Notes: a model not told the origin generated them from the letters alone. A DNA stretch of 64,000 nucleotides from Cyclina sinensis (GCA_012932295.1 JAAONU010000003.1:33280361-33344360); one strand, 5' to 3'; shown: positions 34,400 to 46,163, counted from the first letter of the stretch. Made by a program: numbers and translations.

Positions 34400-34685
34400 A
34401 TTTCTTCTTGTTATTCCGTTACTGGTCACATTCAACAAACTGAATAGTCTACTAGGTGTGTACACAAAGAATGAAATAAAAGTAAAAGGTGAATATGTAC
34501 ATTGTGAGGATAAAAGCGGAAGAAGGAAGTTAGGTACAGTTGGTGGCTTGTAGTTGGGCTCGCAAAACCGCAACATAGGGAGCTGCCTTGACTTCTTCTG
34601 GTAGGAAATTCCAGTCAAGGATGGTGCGGGGGTAGAAGGACTGCTGTCTAGTGAGGTTGCTTGCAAAGGGAACTGCATATGAGAA
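34400..34685 (-). mobile_element. LINE RT C-terminal fragment
   Basis: Minus-strand frame reads RQQSFYPRTILDWNFLPEEV and KAAPYVAVLRAQLQA before stops, a Jockey-type RT ending. It is cut at 34,685 by the tail of the next LINE. Confidence 0.65.
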
Positions 34686-35625
34686 GGAATACAATACAAT
34701 ACAATACAATAAGATTTATTTTGAGTCGGCAAGATACAAACAAATCAACATATGCTCTAATGAGCTTTTAAACCGACTATAACAACTTCAGTATAATGAC
34801 AAAAAAGGATAAAAGCTACAATAAAAGAAGGGTAACTCATGCAATTGACAATTAAAGCTGTGTGGGATTTGCTGATACTGACCACAAAAAGTCTAAAAAC
34901 TGCTGTAAAGACTGTAACAATAAAAAGCTGATAATGAAAAAAGCACAAAAGTGCACCACCTTAGAGTAAGACAAAGCTAAACGAGATTATCTCCCCAAAT
35001 CAGATCGGCGGAGGGGAGAGAGAGGGGGGGCTGATCAGTAACTCTCTTAAATAGACAAGCAATATAAATGAAAAGCAGTTATGATGCTCCGTCAGGCAGG
35101 GATTCATGACATGCACCAGGGGTCCCGGTAACTCAATCGGGAGCGCCTCCCCTCGAGAGATCAAAAATCACACCAGAATGCGGGGAAAATCTCCTGACCC
35201 ACTTACGGGGCATATCTGAAGCCCCGCCTGAGGGAATTTAAAATGATGGAGAAAAACGAATTACAATATAAAAGAGCACAAACAAAAATGACACGACAAT
35301 AGGCACCAAATAGAGTAGGGTTATGCATTTTATACAAGCACATTTATAAATACAACACTCATCATGCAAACAATAGCAGAAGAGTATTGCATTACATACA
35401 AATTACAGCACAATAAAAATTTATAAACAACCAATTGGATCTTGTCCCCATACTGTGTTACTGTGTTTATAAAATTAGGAGCAGGCGAAACATTTACATT
35501 CATTTCCGTTCAAAGATGACATTATATACTATAGTTTCTTAAATTGATTAAAACTTGATGCATTTTTAAAGTCATCAGGTAAGGAGTTCCACAGCACAGG
35601 AGCAGCATACCTGAAAGAGTTCTTA
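34686..35625 (-). mobile_element. LINE 3' end with pentameric tail
   Basis: Minus-strand frame near 35,620 reads YGKNSFRYAAPVLWNSLPDDF, then stops. A long 3' untranslated region follows and ends in a (TTGTA)n tail at 34,710-34,686 preceded by AAAATAAATCTTA. Simple pentamer tails mark the 3' end of several LINE families. Confidence 0.7.
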
Positions 35626-35749
35626 CCATAGGTAGATGTATTTACCCTGGGTACTTACAATATATTTGAATATCTAAAATTTAAAGTATTAAAGTATGGA
35701 AAGTAGTGAGTTTATTTAGTTTATTCAAATTATTTCCTAACCTTTAAAG

Positions 35750-36935
35750 AATATTTAATTGTCTGCCTGAATCATCAGTTCTGTTCAGTTTTGTTGTTTT
35801 TGTAGGTTGTTTCCAGGGTGGATGGCCACTGCTTGTTTATTAATTTTGTACAGGAATGTAAGTCTAGTTTTTTTTTGTTCTAGTTTCTAGGGATTTCCAT
35901 TTTAGTTGTTGGATCATATCGGAAACACTGGGGCGGTTATGGTAGCAATGCATCACGAATCGAGCAGCTCTTCTTTGGACCATCTCCAGTCTGTTGATGT
36001 CACCTTTCTCATATGGGTCCATATGCAGCTTGCATTTTCGACACAGGGTCTAACCATGGTTTTATAGGCTGTTTCTTTTGTTTTCTTAGAGCCGATGTTG
36101 ATGTTACGTCTCAGAAAGCCGATGGTGCCGTTGGCTTTTGCTGTAATACTGCATATGTGCTGGTCTAGTGATGTGTTGACTGTGAAACAGCAACGGTCCT
36201 AGTACGGTACCTTGAGGTACCTCGGACTGGACTTCTACTGCATCTGAATCTTGGCCATCTAGGGCTACCACTTGCTTTCTACCTTGGATGAATGCCTGAA
36301 TCCATTTGTTTGTTTTTTTCAATCCTGGATACCGTAGTGGTGTAGTTTGTGGAGCAGAAGATTATCAAAGGCTTTGGCGAAGTCCGTTACTAGCACGTCT
36401 GTCTGTTTGCCATTGTCCAGATTTTCAGATATTTCGTTAATGAATTCCGGAGTTGTGTTTCGCAGCCACACGTATTTCTAAAACCGTGTTGGATTCACCA
36501 TGTTTCATTACTAGTATATGAATTGCAATGATATGCTCCATTAATTTATAGTAGATACAGGTCAGTCAGATGGTACGGTAATTTTCTTCCTTTCTTGAAG
36601 ACTGGGTGGATAGCTGCACTTGCGAAATCATCAGGTACTGGACTGGTATTATAGGGAAGCTTGAAGTTTATGGAGAGTATTGGTTCTATTTCTTTCGCCA
36701 ATTCCTTCAATATACGTGGCTTGATGTTGCCCGGACCCGCTGCTTTGTGTGGATTTAGTTTTTCTAGTAATTTCTGGACTCCCTTATTTGCGATTTTTGG
36801 CGTTATTCTTAAAGACGTTTTTAGTTATCTGGCTTGGTTCGGTAAAGACTGAGTGGAATTGAATGTTCAAGATGTAAGCTATTTGTTTTGGATCTGTATA
36901 CAGCTTTTCTTTCTTTTTGACGACACCATAGTTTA
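35750..36935 (-). mobile_element. LINE reverse transcriptase, internally deleted
   Basis: Minus strand, from high to low coordinate: KEKLYTDPKQIAYILNIQFH (36,915), KLLEKLNPHKAAGPGNIKPR (36,760), DDFASAAIHPVFKKGRK (36,600), SEVPQGTVLGPLLF (36,200), then directly thumb-region residues KANGTIGFLRRNI (36,115) and SVSDMIQQLKWKSLETR (35,900). The catalytic YADD block is missing because of an internal deletion near 36,180, and stops are frequent. Its upstream coding part appears to be 37,875-38,016. Confidence 0.8.
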
Positions 36936-36949
36936 TTTAACAATTAAAT

Positions 36950-37750
36950 CACACGCATCTGTACAAACCTTTACAAAATGATTTGCACAACCTTGAATTA
37001 TGGGAAAAAGAATAGACAATGGAATTCAACTCTGACAAGTGTGAAGTACTCAGAAGTTGTCACTCTGACAAGTGTGAAGTACTCAGAATACACAGGAGAA
37101 AGAAACTGGTCATCTTTCCCTGCACCCAACATAACACTACACTGAAAACCACAGAAAATGCAAAACACTTAGGAGTTACTATAAGTATTAACCTAAACTG
37201 GTCATCCCATATAAACAATATCACAAACAAAGCAAAAAACAGCTTAAGGTTCATCAGACGAGATGACAAAACACAAAACAAACAACTCAGAGAAGCAGCA
37301 TACAAAACATATGTAAGGCCACAGGTTGAATACTGCTCAACCATATGGTATCCATGGCAAAAATATCTCACTCACAGAATAGAAATGGTCCAGAGGTCAG
37401 CTGCAAGGTACGTTCATAATAATCACCACTATACAAGCAGTGTAACAAACATGATTAAGGAACTAAAATGGTCAACTTTAGAACAAAGGCGAAACGATGC
37501 CAGCCTGGTCATGCTACACAAGATAAAAAAACAAACAGGTCATGTCGATCACAATCACCTTACAAACACAAGAAACAGCAAATTCCTCATCCCACAATCA
37601 AAGACACAACATCACATGAACTCATTTTTCCCAAGGACTATACGACTCTGGAACGAATTACCGACCAAGATTAAGGCTTCCCCAACTGTGCCAGCTTTTA
37701 TCAGTGGACTAAACATATGTTTTATAGATTTTAAGTATTTAAAATAAATG
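36950..37750 (+). mobile_element. LINE RT C-terminal half, inserted in a LINE
   Basis: Plus strand: LQNDLHNLELWEKE, a stop where Trp is usual, then FNSDKCEVLR, ENAKHLGVTISINLNWSSHI, AAYKTYVRPQVEYCSTIWYP, RIEMVQRSAARYVHNNHHYT and FPRTIRLWNELPTKIK, ending at 37,743. A 30-bp in-frame duplication (CHSDKCEVLR twice) lies at 37,029-37,088. It sits between two minus-strand pieces of another LINE. Confidence 0.85.
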
Positions 37751-37874
37751 TTTAAGTAAGATCTTCAGTTAAATCTTGTTTTCTTTGTCATTATCTTTTA
37801 TAATTTTAAAGTTCCTGACTCGCGCCTGCGTAGTATAGTCAGTATTGACTTTTGGCAGTAATAAGTTGAAGTTG

Positions 37875-38016
37875 AGACCTTGGATAGTACCGTTGTCCTT
37901 TTTCTTGTGTTTAATGTAGGTCCAGAATTTCTTAGGTTTGTTCTGTTGGTCCGTTTTGTCTTCTTCAATGGAAATGACATCTTCAATATAGCCCCAGTAG
38001 GCTTGCTTCGTCTTGT
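37875..38016 (-). mobile_element. LINE pre-RT coding fragment
   Basis: Minus-strand frame reads QAYWGYIEDVI and KPKKFWTYIKHKKKDNGTI, the region between endonuclease and RT of Jockey-type LINEs. It should precede KEKLYTDPKQ of the 35,750-36,935 fragment, so the two are probably one element split by the plus-strand insertion. Its other end abuts the Gypsy-2 LTR. Confidence 0.65.
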
Positions 38017-38140
38017 TGTGTCTAATGAATTAATGACAATAATTCATCTTTCTAAGTTCAATCAACCATCTTGGAATAACAAACAATGACGTTAACGACG
38101 TCACTTAGAAACGACGTCACAGTTAGTTAAAAATAGAACA
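38017..38140 (-). repeat. Gypsy-2 3' LTR (124 bp)
   Basis: Begins TGTGTCTAATGAATTAATGA and ends AAATAGAACA. Nearly identical to 42,516-42,646, which has a few extra bases (AGATAAAC). Contains GACGTC-type motifs (AACGACGTCACTTAGAAACG). Confidence 0.9.
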
Positions 38141-38349
38141 GTATCACATTTCTTCCATGTTTTAAAAGAGTTTGTAAATTTGAATTAGATACCAATTTAA
38201 ATTTATAATCTGAACTATATCTGAATAAAAGTTAATGTTTCTTATGATCTAGGATGAAATCCTTGAATCTTGATGGCAATCGCCTCAATCGTTTTGGACG
38301 GTCTGGTTGGAAGGCTCTCAGTTAAAGTTTCTTCACTTGCCCGACTGTT

Positions 38350-39571
38350 AGTTTAATGACTGGTTGACTGATGATCAGTTTGGCTATTTTGAGGTTCTTG
38401 AGTTTGGTTTCTGTTCTGTTGGTGATGATGTCTTTCAGGTATACGTAATAAACTTTCTCTCCATTGGTCATCATTCTCAACAAACCTTTTAAACTTTGAT
38501 GCATCTCTGTATACTATTCGTCCATCAGATTTACGCTGTGCCTTAATGCTTCATCCATGTATTGCAATGATTGTATAATGTTCATGTTCATAAGCTGCTG
38601 ACCATTTATTCTCCTTTTTTCTTCTTAAGTAGTACCTTTTCATCTATTCTGAAGTTGGTCTCAATGGTTCTTGGATGCCTATGTTGGTTATCCCATTTCT
38701 CCTTGTATTCTTTGTCTTTGGTAGTTATTTCTTTCTCCATTTTACCGATGTTGGTTTGCGATAGTTCTGGATAATCAAGTTTTGTACGCACATTTCGTCT
38801 CATTAATGCTTCGTATGGAGTATACCCTGTAGCCGAATGTGGTGTTGATCTGTACCCCATTAGCATATTCTGTACTGCTGTATTGATCGATGCACCTTCA
38901 CTATGTGCAATCCTTTCTGTCTTGTTCAATTCTTTCATAAATCTTTCTGCTTCTCTATTCGCTCTTGGATGCTCTGGTGTTACCCTATGATGATGAAACC
39001 AATATTCCTCAGCAAATGTTTTGAATTCATGCGAATTAAATGGTGGCCCATTATCAGTTTCAATTCTTTCAGGAATCCCGTATGTAGCAAATATCTTTTG
39101 CAGTAATCCGGAAGTCGCTTTAAATGATGTTGATTTTGTCTGTTCAACAACTGGAAACCTGGTTCTTTTGTCAATGATAACCAAGTTGTAGTGTCCATCT
39201 GGATACGCGCCACCAAAATCTGCAGATAATGTATGCCATGCTATCTCGGGTATCTCTGTGGGTTTTACTGGTTCTTGTTTCTGTTCTTCAGAGGAGATCT
39301 GACACTGAAAACATTTGGATATAATGTTTTCAACTAAACTGTTGAGTCTTGGGAACCAATATTTTTCTCTTAGTATCTGCTTGGTTCTAGTCATTCCAAA
39401 ATGCCCCATGCTATGAGCTGCTTTGACAGTTGCTTTATGAAGCTTCTCCGGAATCACCACTTGTCTGTTTTGTAAAATCATACCATTTACTCTATACAGT
39501 TCATGTTGTACTAAGTAGTATGGTTTTATCTCTGGTCTATTCTTATACATTTCCCATTCATTTTTTCTCAT
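38350..39571 (-). pseudogene. Gypsy-2 integrase
   Basis: H2C2 zinc region (HKATVKAAHSMGHFG, then CFQCQ), catalytic Asp in LSADFGG, Asp in IETDNGPPF and Glu in RANREAERFMK. A polar C-terminal tail reaches about 38,350. The frame has a TGA near 38,553, after the main open part ends at 38,606. The core is otherwise complete. Confidence 0.88.
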
Positions 39572-39950
39572 TATTTCATTTTCAGCGTTTCGTTCTTGGA
39601 TGTTTCATCCTTTATCGTATCATTAATCACTCCATGTTCGTTGTAAACTATCATTTTGACAGTGTGTTCAGTATCATCACTTTCTGTTTCTTCTAGTGGA
39701 TGTCTTGACAGGTAATCCATTGGGTCTGCGGCATCTTTCCCTGGTTCATAGATTAGCTCAAAATCCACATCCTGCATTTCCATTATCCATTTCTCAATTC
39801 TTGGAGGAAGTTTTACACATGATTTGTTGAACATGGGAATCGGTGGTTTGTGCGATGTGATTATTTTGAACTTCGGAGCCCCAGGCAAGTACATACTAAA
39901 TCTTGTTTTTGCAAATTTTATAGCCAATGCATCTTTTTCTGTTTGACTAT
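39571..39950 (-). pseudogene. Gypsy-2 RNase H C-terminal part and linker
   Basis: Begins after an in-frame stop with SQTEKDALAIKFAKTRFSMY and continues through FKIITSHKPPIPMF and DAADPMDYLSRHPL, the usual RNase H end and chromodomain-less linker of Gypsy elements. Confidence 0.75.
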
Positions 39951-39951
39951 A

Positions 39952-41217
39952 CTAGTATGTCTTTTCCGCTGTAGTCATGGATCTACTAATGTAATGTACT
40001 GGTTGTAAGCCTTTACTAGTCCTCTGGAATAGTCCAGCTGAAAGTCTTTCGTGGAAACTAGCTTCTGTTCGCACAACAATCGGTTTTTTCGGATCGAAGA
40101 ATACCATCGTATCTTCATGAGTGATGCTGTCTTTAAGTTTCTGGAAGGCTGCTTGTTCTTCAGGTTCCCATGAAAAGGGAATGTCTTTTCCTGTCAGTTT
40201 TCTCAAGGGTGCTGTCAGCACTGCATATCTTGGAATAAATTTGGAGAGGTATCCAATCATAACTGAGAAACTGCGAACTTCTTCTCTTGATTCTGGAGCC
40301 TTGCATTCTTTAACAGCTTTCACCTTATCTGTGGTTGGTTTCAGTCCTTCATCTGTGAATCTATAACCATAGAATTCTAATTCCCGTACCCCGAATTGAC
40401 ATTTATCTTTATTCAAAGTAATTCCGAAATCCCTGGCACGCTGTAAAACTTTCTCTAAGGTCTTGTTATGATCTTCCAAAGTAATACCTCCAATTAGTAT
40501 ATCATCTCGCTGATTCATACAATATGGAATGTCACCAAAGATCCTAAAAATCGCTTCATCAAAAAAGATCTTGGGATGCCTTGGTTCCGAATATCAATCT
40601 TTTCGGTCTCATGTTCCCCCATGGCGTGCTGAAAGTAGCAGTTGATCTAGAATCAGGGTGTAAAATCAGTTGGTGGTAGCCTTGTCGTAAATCCATCTTT
40701 GAGAAATATTTGCAGGCATGAAATTTGCAAGTAAAATCCTCAACAACTAGTGCTTGCAGAATTCTGTTTCTTTCCATATATTTGTTTGGAATTCTCAAGT
40801 CTACACTGGCTCGGATCATATGTGGTTCTAGGTCTTGTTTGTTCACACTTGTGTATCTTGGTTCTGGCTGAACTACCAACGGTGAACACCAAGTAACAGG
40901 TTCTCCCGGTTTGACTTCCTCGAAAATGCCCTCTTAATACATACGTCCAACCATATCCGCAGATAATATGGGACAGGACGGGGTTTCTGTGCGATTGGTA
41001 CAGCATCTGCTTTCATTGAAAATTTTACAAGGAAATCTTCATTTTTCTTCTTGTCAAATATTTTACCGATACCCTCAAACACTTCATTAAATTGTTTCAA
41101 AATAGTGTTTTTCTCAGGTTGGGTATTCTTTTCTTGAACTAAATTTGCTGCAAAACTTTTGCCAATTCCAAGCTCATTTTGATCTTTCAATAAACCGTCG
41201 GGTCTGATTTCAAGCAA
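39952..41217 (-). pseudogene. Gypsy-2 reverse transcriptase and RNase H start, frameshifted
   Basis: Three open segments: 41,217-40,873 (ends PRPVPYYL before a frame change), 40,879-40,559 (FSKMDLRQGYHQLILHPDS and FSTPWGNMRPKRLIFG) and 40,518-39,952 (MNQRDDILIGG with the catalytic DD, then GYRFTDEGLKP and tether region). RNase H begins VRTEASFHERLSAGLFQR, with Glu where the first catalytic Asp is expected. At least two frameshifts; inactive. Confidence 0.85.
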
Positions 41218-41292
41218 TCCCAGTTCAATAAGGGTTTTCTTACCTATAAGTGGCGGTGAGTTATTTTTCCCTTTACCAACGACAATAGAAGT

Positions 41293-41662
41293 TTATGTGC
41301 CTCTAGCAGTATTTCGAAGGATAGCTTTAAACTCTCCTGCTACAGGCAATTCATTTTTCATGGTGCTCAATTTGGTGTTGCTTCTTCTAAGATCGATGTT
41401 TCCCTCTATTTTGCGCTTTAATGTATAATATTGCTGCTCATCCATCAGATTGACATCTGCACCACTGTCTGGTTCCATGCGAACAATGATGTCATTAACG
41501 ACAATAGGTATAGTTTTCTGATAGTCACTAATCTTGTTGACTTTTACCTTGCCAATTCTCAGATGCCGTACGGATTCTTCAATAAACTCAGAGTCTTGTA
41601 AATTACTCGCGGAATCATCAGATGCGATATCATCTCCTGTTTTTCTGATTTCTCGCCTAAAG
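41293..41662 (-). pseudogene. Gypsy-2 protease
   Basis: Aspartic protease signature MEPDSGADVNLMDE near 41,460 within a frame that overlaps the end of gag (open from 41,820). It ends at 41,293 before the RT frame, so another change of frame is required. Confidence 0.8.
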
Positions 41663-42436
41663 TCACGAAATTGCCCACTGCTTTCTCTGAGGACTTCTGA
41701 CTGATATACAAACAGAGGCAAAATGATTCCGTTTCTTGCATTTTGTACACGTCTTACCCCAAGCCGGACAGAGTTCTTTTTGTTTCGGGTGCCATCTGTC
41801 ACAATATTTGCATTTCTCATTCTCCTTGTTATTATAATTTTGCCTTGATCTTCTGCTAAAGTCAGCTTTTCTTTTAACTATTGCTATGTCACTTCCATGA
41901 CTCATTGCTTTCACTTGCCTTGATGTATCTTCTATTAACTGCATTGATTCTGTGGTCTGTTGCAAGTTCAATTTCTTATAAATAACTTTTCGAATCAGTT
42001 CTTCATTGTCTGATGTTTGTATCAGATGTTCAAGTATTCGTTCATCATCGTTATGAAACTCACAACCAGCTGTCTTTTCTCTAAGCCTTGCCGCATAAGC
42101 ATTTGTGGTTTCTCCAGGTTGTGGACGCATGTTTAGAAATATGTATCTGTTGTAATTAATGTTCTTTTTGGGCGAAAAATACTCAGTCAATTTTCTTTTT
42201 AATTTCTCATATTTATTTCCAGTTGTAGGATCTTGCAAACTCTTCTCTAATTTTCTTACCTTTTTTCCTCCATATAACATAAGCGCATCTTTCTTCTTAG
42301 ATGGATCTGTTATCTCTAAAAATCTCAATTCCAGCTCTAATTCTTCAATCTATTCATCCCACTGTTCACCCGTGGTCATGTGGTCTTCACCCACAACGAA
42401 TGGTGTTTTCTTCAAATTACGACTGCTTTCTGCCAT
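41663..42436 (-). pseudogene. Gypsy-2 gag
   Basis: The natural ATG is at 42,436 (MAESSRNLKKTPFVVGED). An in-frame TAG near 42,350 replaces a likely Trp. The remaining frame runs to 41,663 with capsid-like YFSPKKNINYNRYIFLNM and KTAGCEFHNDDERI, then two zinc-knuckle-like motifs (CKYCDRWH and CTKCKKRNHFASVC). Confidence 0.82.
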
Positions 42437-42515
42437 AATTGTCTCTAAGTGTACATTCAAAATCTTGTACTAATGTCTCTTTTCCGATTCAATATTTTCC
42501 AGTCGTCGCCAATTT

Positions 42516-42646
42516 TGTGTTTAATGAATTAATGACAATAATTCATCTTTCTAAGTTTAATCAACCATCTTGGAATAAAGATAAACAAACAATGACGTTA
42601 ACGACGTCACTTAGAAACGACGTCACAGTTAGTTAAAAATAGAACA
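42516..42646 (-). repeat. Gypsy-2 5' LTR (131 bp)
   Basis: Pairs with 38,017-38,140. On the minus strand it is followed after two or three A by TTGGCGACGACTGG, a plausible primer-binding site. Confidence 0.9.
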
Positions 42647-43345
42647 GTAAGATAAGATAAGATTTATTTTGGCATAATGTACATACATGGTATTTAAATA
42701 CATGAAGTGATAAATAGTACAACACATACATGAGCACAAAAACCATGACATGTACACCAACACCAGGGATAACACAAAAAAGGGTAAACCCTTATTTCCA
42801 TTGTGGTCCCTAAGCGTTAATGGCATGGCATAGAGAGGCAATGTTAATGTTTGATGGAAAGTATCACAGAAAATATCACGAAAAATACTATCACATACAA
42901 TTTTCACTAATACTAAGAATTATATTGATACTAAAATATACAATCCATAAGACTAGATTCGATCCTATTATAATAACTAACAAAAGAAAACATTTATATC
43001 ACAGATAGTTAAGTATTGTATTTTTAATAAATATATAAGTATATAATTTAAACTCAGGATCTGCCTAACAGTTAAGACACATTTATCTAAAAAGATATGT
43101 AAGCATTATATTATAAAAGAAAATCATTCATGTATGACTCATGCCAAAATTTATCCTTAAAAATATACAGTCATAAAATACAGTTTAATTCAATTTATTT
43201 AAAAAGTACTGTTTCACAGCAAGCTTAAAAGCAGGCAGAGATTTTGAGTGAGTAATACTGGCTTGTAAATTGTTCCACAGTGAACAGCCTATGTAAGAAA
43301 ATGACTTTAATTCAAACCCTTTAACCTTAGATACTGAATAGGTAT
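42647..43345 (-). mobile_element. LINE 3' end with pentameric tail
   Basis: Minus-strand frame near 43,320 reads KSFSYIGCSLWNNLQASIT and FKLAVKQYFLNKLN, then stop, as in LINE RT C-termini. The 3' end at 42,663-42,647 is AAAATAAATC followed by a (TTATC)n tail, directly against the Gypsy-2 LTR. Confidence 0.65.
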
Positions 43346-44456
43346 CACACGTCTATACTCGTCTGCCTAGTATAGTCAGTATTGACTTTTGGCAGTAATA
43401 AGTTGAAGTTGACTGACTTGTTTCTTGATCTTTTTCTTTGACATTTCACCTCCTGAACTTTTCGGTTTTGAAAAATAAGACTTACTAAGTCGCAAGCAGA
43501 TTATTGCGATGTTATTTGTATCAACTTTCCCAAAAAGCTGCCCTTTTCGGCTTAGAAATATTGATATTTTATTTTAGGGGAAATAAATTTTTGTCACTTT
43601 TGTGTGCTTAGGTTCTTAGTTGTCGCTATTATTTTTACTTTTTGGTGCATACCTACTTTATTTTTTTGAGTATTCTCCCTTACAAATTATGTTGACAGAG
43701 GGCGCTATCTAAAATGAAATGAGAAACTGCCAAAATACTGAAATTTACACGGTTTGAGTTACGCCAGCTTCAAGTTACTTAATTAAAGCAAGCTTAATCA
43801 TGATTTGAATTTTTCAAAAATGGCTGCAGAATTTGAAATGGTTAATACAAAATTTCGTAAACAGCGGACTGTGTATTATTACACTGTTATCTTGGAAAAT
43901 TCTTGAGAGTGATTTGTTTGGGTGACACCTGTTACTTTTGGTCAAAGAATGATGGATAAGGAAGAACGAAAAGATGATGACACGTCTGTTAGAGTTGCTC
44001 TCAGGTATGAATAGTTGAATTATTTGAAGAAGGCAACTTAATTTGAAATAATTCGAAGACAAAACAATGATTAGCCATCATTAGGCATGTGACCCTAACC
44101 CTAATGGCCTTTAAAAATTTCAAACTACAGTATAGTACTTGCAACTTACAGTAGAACCAGCATCCGTGTAGTACATGTGATAGACTACTGTCCAGTGTCA
44201 TGGGTAAAAGTACCATTTAAATGCACTCTTCTCCCTTGTTTTAAAGAAGAAAAAGGCAAGAGGGGTTGGCATTGCAAGGTAAAAGGTGGAGGAGTGAATG
44301 GAGGTGTTTGGCAATAAAAAGCAAGCTTCTGGTTTGTTCATCTGGTAGAATTATCGAGTAGTGTCGATGTCACAGTTTTAAATTTGGGCAAAATACCAGT
44401 TTAGCCCCACAGGGGATTTCAATTTTTCTACCGAAAATAATGTATTGATATTCTTA
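43346..44456. other. Mostly unannotated DNA; one 46-bp repeat copy
   Basis: Contains the 46-bp dispersed motif (43,370-43,415, see findings). If the 44,457 exon is real this is its first intron. No second coding exon was recognised. Confidence 0.4.
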
Positions 44457-44619
44457 CCTTTCCATGATCAGGGTCGTACAGACGCTTGAAAAAAGTAGTT
44501 CCATCAAACAATCCATAAAAAGTCCATGGATTACTGAAATCCTGAAAATTGATATCAGCTGATTCCTCCTTCCGTTTCCGATAATTTCCTGCAACAGCAA
44601 TCAATCTCTCTTGCGCCAT
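44457..44619 (-). CDS. First coding exon of an unrecognised gene
   Basis: ATG at 44,619 in good context (GATATGG) opens 54 codons beginning MAQERLIAVAGNYRKRKEES and including NPWTFYGLFDGTTFFKRLYD, ending AAAG before a consensus donor GTAAGAATATC. Composition and the clean donor suggest a real soluble protein N-terminus. I do not recognise the family, and no downstream exon to the left was found, so the remainder may lie beyond the LINE/Gypsy nest. Upstream on this strand are a GA-rich tract and the divergent kinesin gene. Confidence 0.5.
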
Positions 44620-44670
44620 ATCCCAAAAATATGTCTATCTACTGACTGAAACTTTCTTATTATGACGAAT

Positions 44671-44740
44671 AATCTCTCTCTCTCTCTCTCCCTTTCTCTC
44701 ATGCATTCACATGAGCTCTCTCATGCATTCACATGAGATG
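44671..44740. repeat. (CT)n tract and 17-bp direct repeats
   Basis: About ten CT units, then TCATGCATTCACATGAG twice (44,699-44,739). On the minus strand this is a GAGA-rich stretch 50-120 bp upstream of the orphan first exon, so it could be promoter sequence. Confidence 0.6.
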
Positions 44741-45052
44741 CATTTCAAATTAACGGTAACTGTACACTAGCAATGATTGGGGTACCTAAAGGTGCTATAG
44801 ATGACAATGCCATTCATTCCGTAATGGAAATGAAAATGTTAGACTAACACCCTGAGGAAACAAGTTAAACATCTATTTCAATCAATATCGTGATTTGGAA
44901 GTCAATTATAAAGCATAATTCAAGTAATCCGTTAAATATAATATCTACGTTCATCTATATCTTATACTACAGGAATAACACCTGGATGCTTAAGAACAAC
45001 ACCCTGTATAATTTAAAATGCAGTTACATTAGTAATGAATGAATTCAGACAC

Positions 45053-45515
45053 TTGCCCCGAAAATATTTCCAAGCCCCAGTTTCGTAGCATGTCATGCCC
45101 CCCAGGAAAACCCTCTCCCTGGGAAAAGTATTCCCTTTCCAAGGCAAATATAATAAACTATTAATGAATATTTATTTCGTCTTTCTATATATATACTACC
45201 GGAATAGCACCCGGGTGCTATTCCGGTAGTATATATATAGAGTGAGAGAAAATTATTTTGTACTTAAATAAATGCCTTGGAAAGGGTATACATTCCCATA
45301 ATAAACTATTAATGAATATTTATTTCGTCTTTCTATATATATATACTACCGGAATAGCACCCGGGTGCTATTCCGGTAGTATATATATAGAGTGAGAGAA
45401 AATTATTTTGTACTTAAATAAATGCCTTGGAAAGGGTATACATTCCCAGGGAGAGGGTTTTCCTGGGGGGCATGACATGCTACGAAACTGGGGCTTGGCA
45501 ATCTTTTTGGGGCAA
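45053..45515. mobile_element. Fold-back element with tandem perfect palindromes
   Basis: Terminal inverted repeats of about 72 bp (45,054-45,125 and 45,444-45,515, beginning TTGCCCC; about four mismatches near the tips). The interior is a ~148-bp unit in tandem (about 45,151-45,298 and 45,299-45,446). Each unit is centred on a spacerless palindrome with core GCTATTCC and centre CACCCGGGTG; 45,184-45,241 is a perfect 58-bp palindrome. A second inverted pair (CTTTCCAAGGCA and TGCCTTGGAAAG) flanks the palindromes. No ORF. Confidence 0.85.
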
Positions 45516-46163
45516 CTGTCTTAAATTGTATGAAATTTTATGAAAAGGTATATATATAATAGTGTAATGTACATATATAGATGGGGCTAAAAGTAAAATA
45601 CCATGGTGTTATTCCTTAGACATATTTCTAGATTTCATTAATTCATTGATACATACAACGACCTATTTATACCTATATATATCTCCGTCGTTGAGACATA
45701 TTTATAATGAGTGAATGGTGTTCATTCCGTTTTAAGATTATATAATATAAACGTAATACATGCATTAAACGAAAGTTGACGGAATGAAGTGGAAATAAAT
45801 TTTATTCATACATACTACGTCTGTTTCATTTCATGCAACAATTTTGTTTTATTTAATTATGTTTTAATGAAAAGATGTTCATTTTTTGAAACTGGAACGG
45901 AATGAATGTCATAACTGTATCGATAGATGTAATTGGTTTCTTGTAAATCCCCACTTCTTACCTTTACCAGATTAAATGTGGAAATGTTAACCAAATACCT
46001 GTTTTTATATCTTTATGAAAAGAAATTATTGGAAATAAATGATTTCTATACTGAATAATGTTACATTTTATTTGTCACTTATCACGGACTCATGCAGATC
46101 AATTTACCGTTATAACTGTCGACAATAAGTAGAAATGGAATTTATTCAGTATATCTAGCAAGC

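Larger units (their letters stand above)
38017..42646 (-). mobile_element. Ty3/Gypsy retrotransposon with short LTRs (Gypsy-2)
   Basis: A 4.6 kb minus-strand element with ~125-bp LTRs, gag with zinc knuckles, protease, RT, RNase H and integrase in that order, all carrying stops and frameshifts. It is unrelated to Gypsy-1 by LTR and differs in protein motifs (DSGADVN protease rather than DTGAS). No target-site duplication is evident. Confidence 0.92.
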
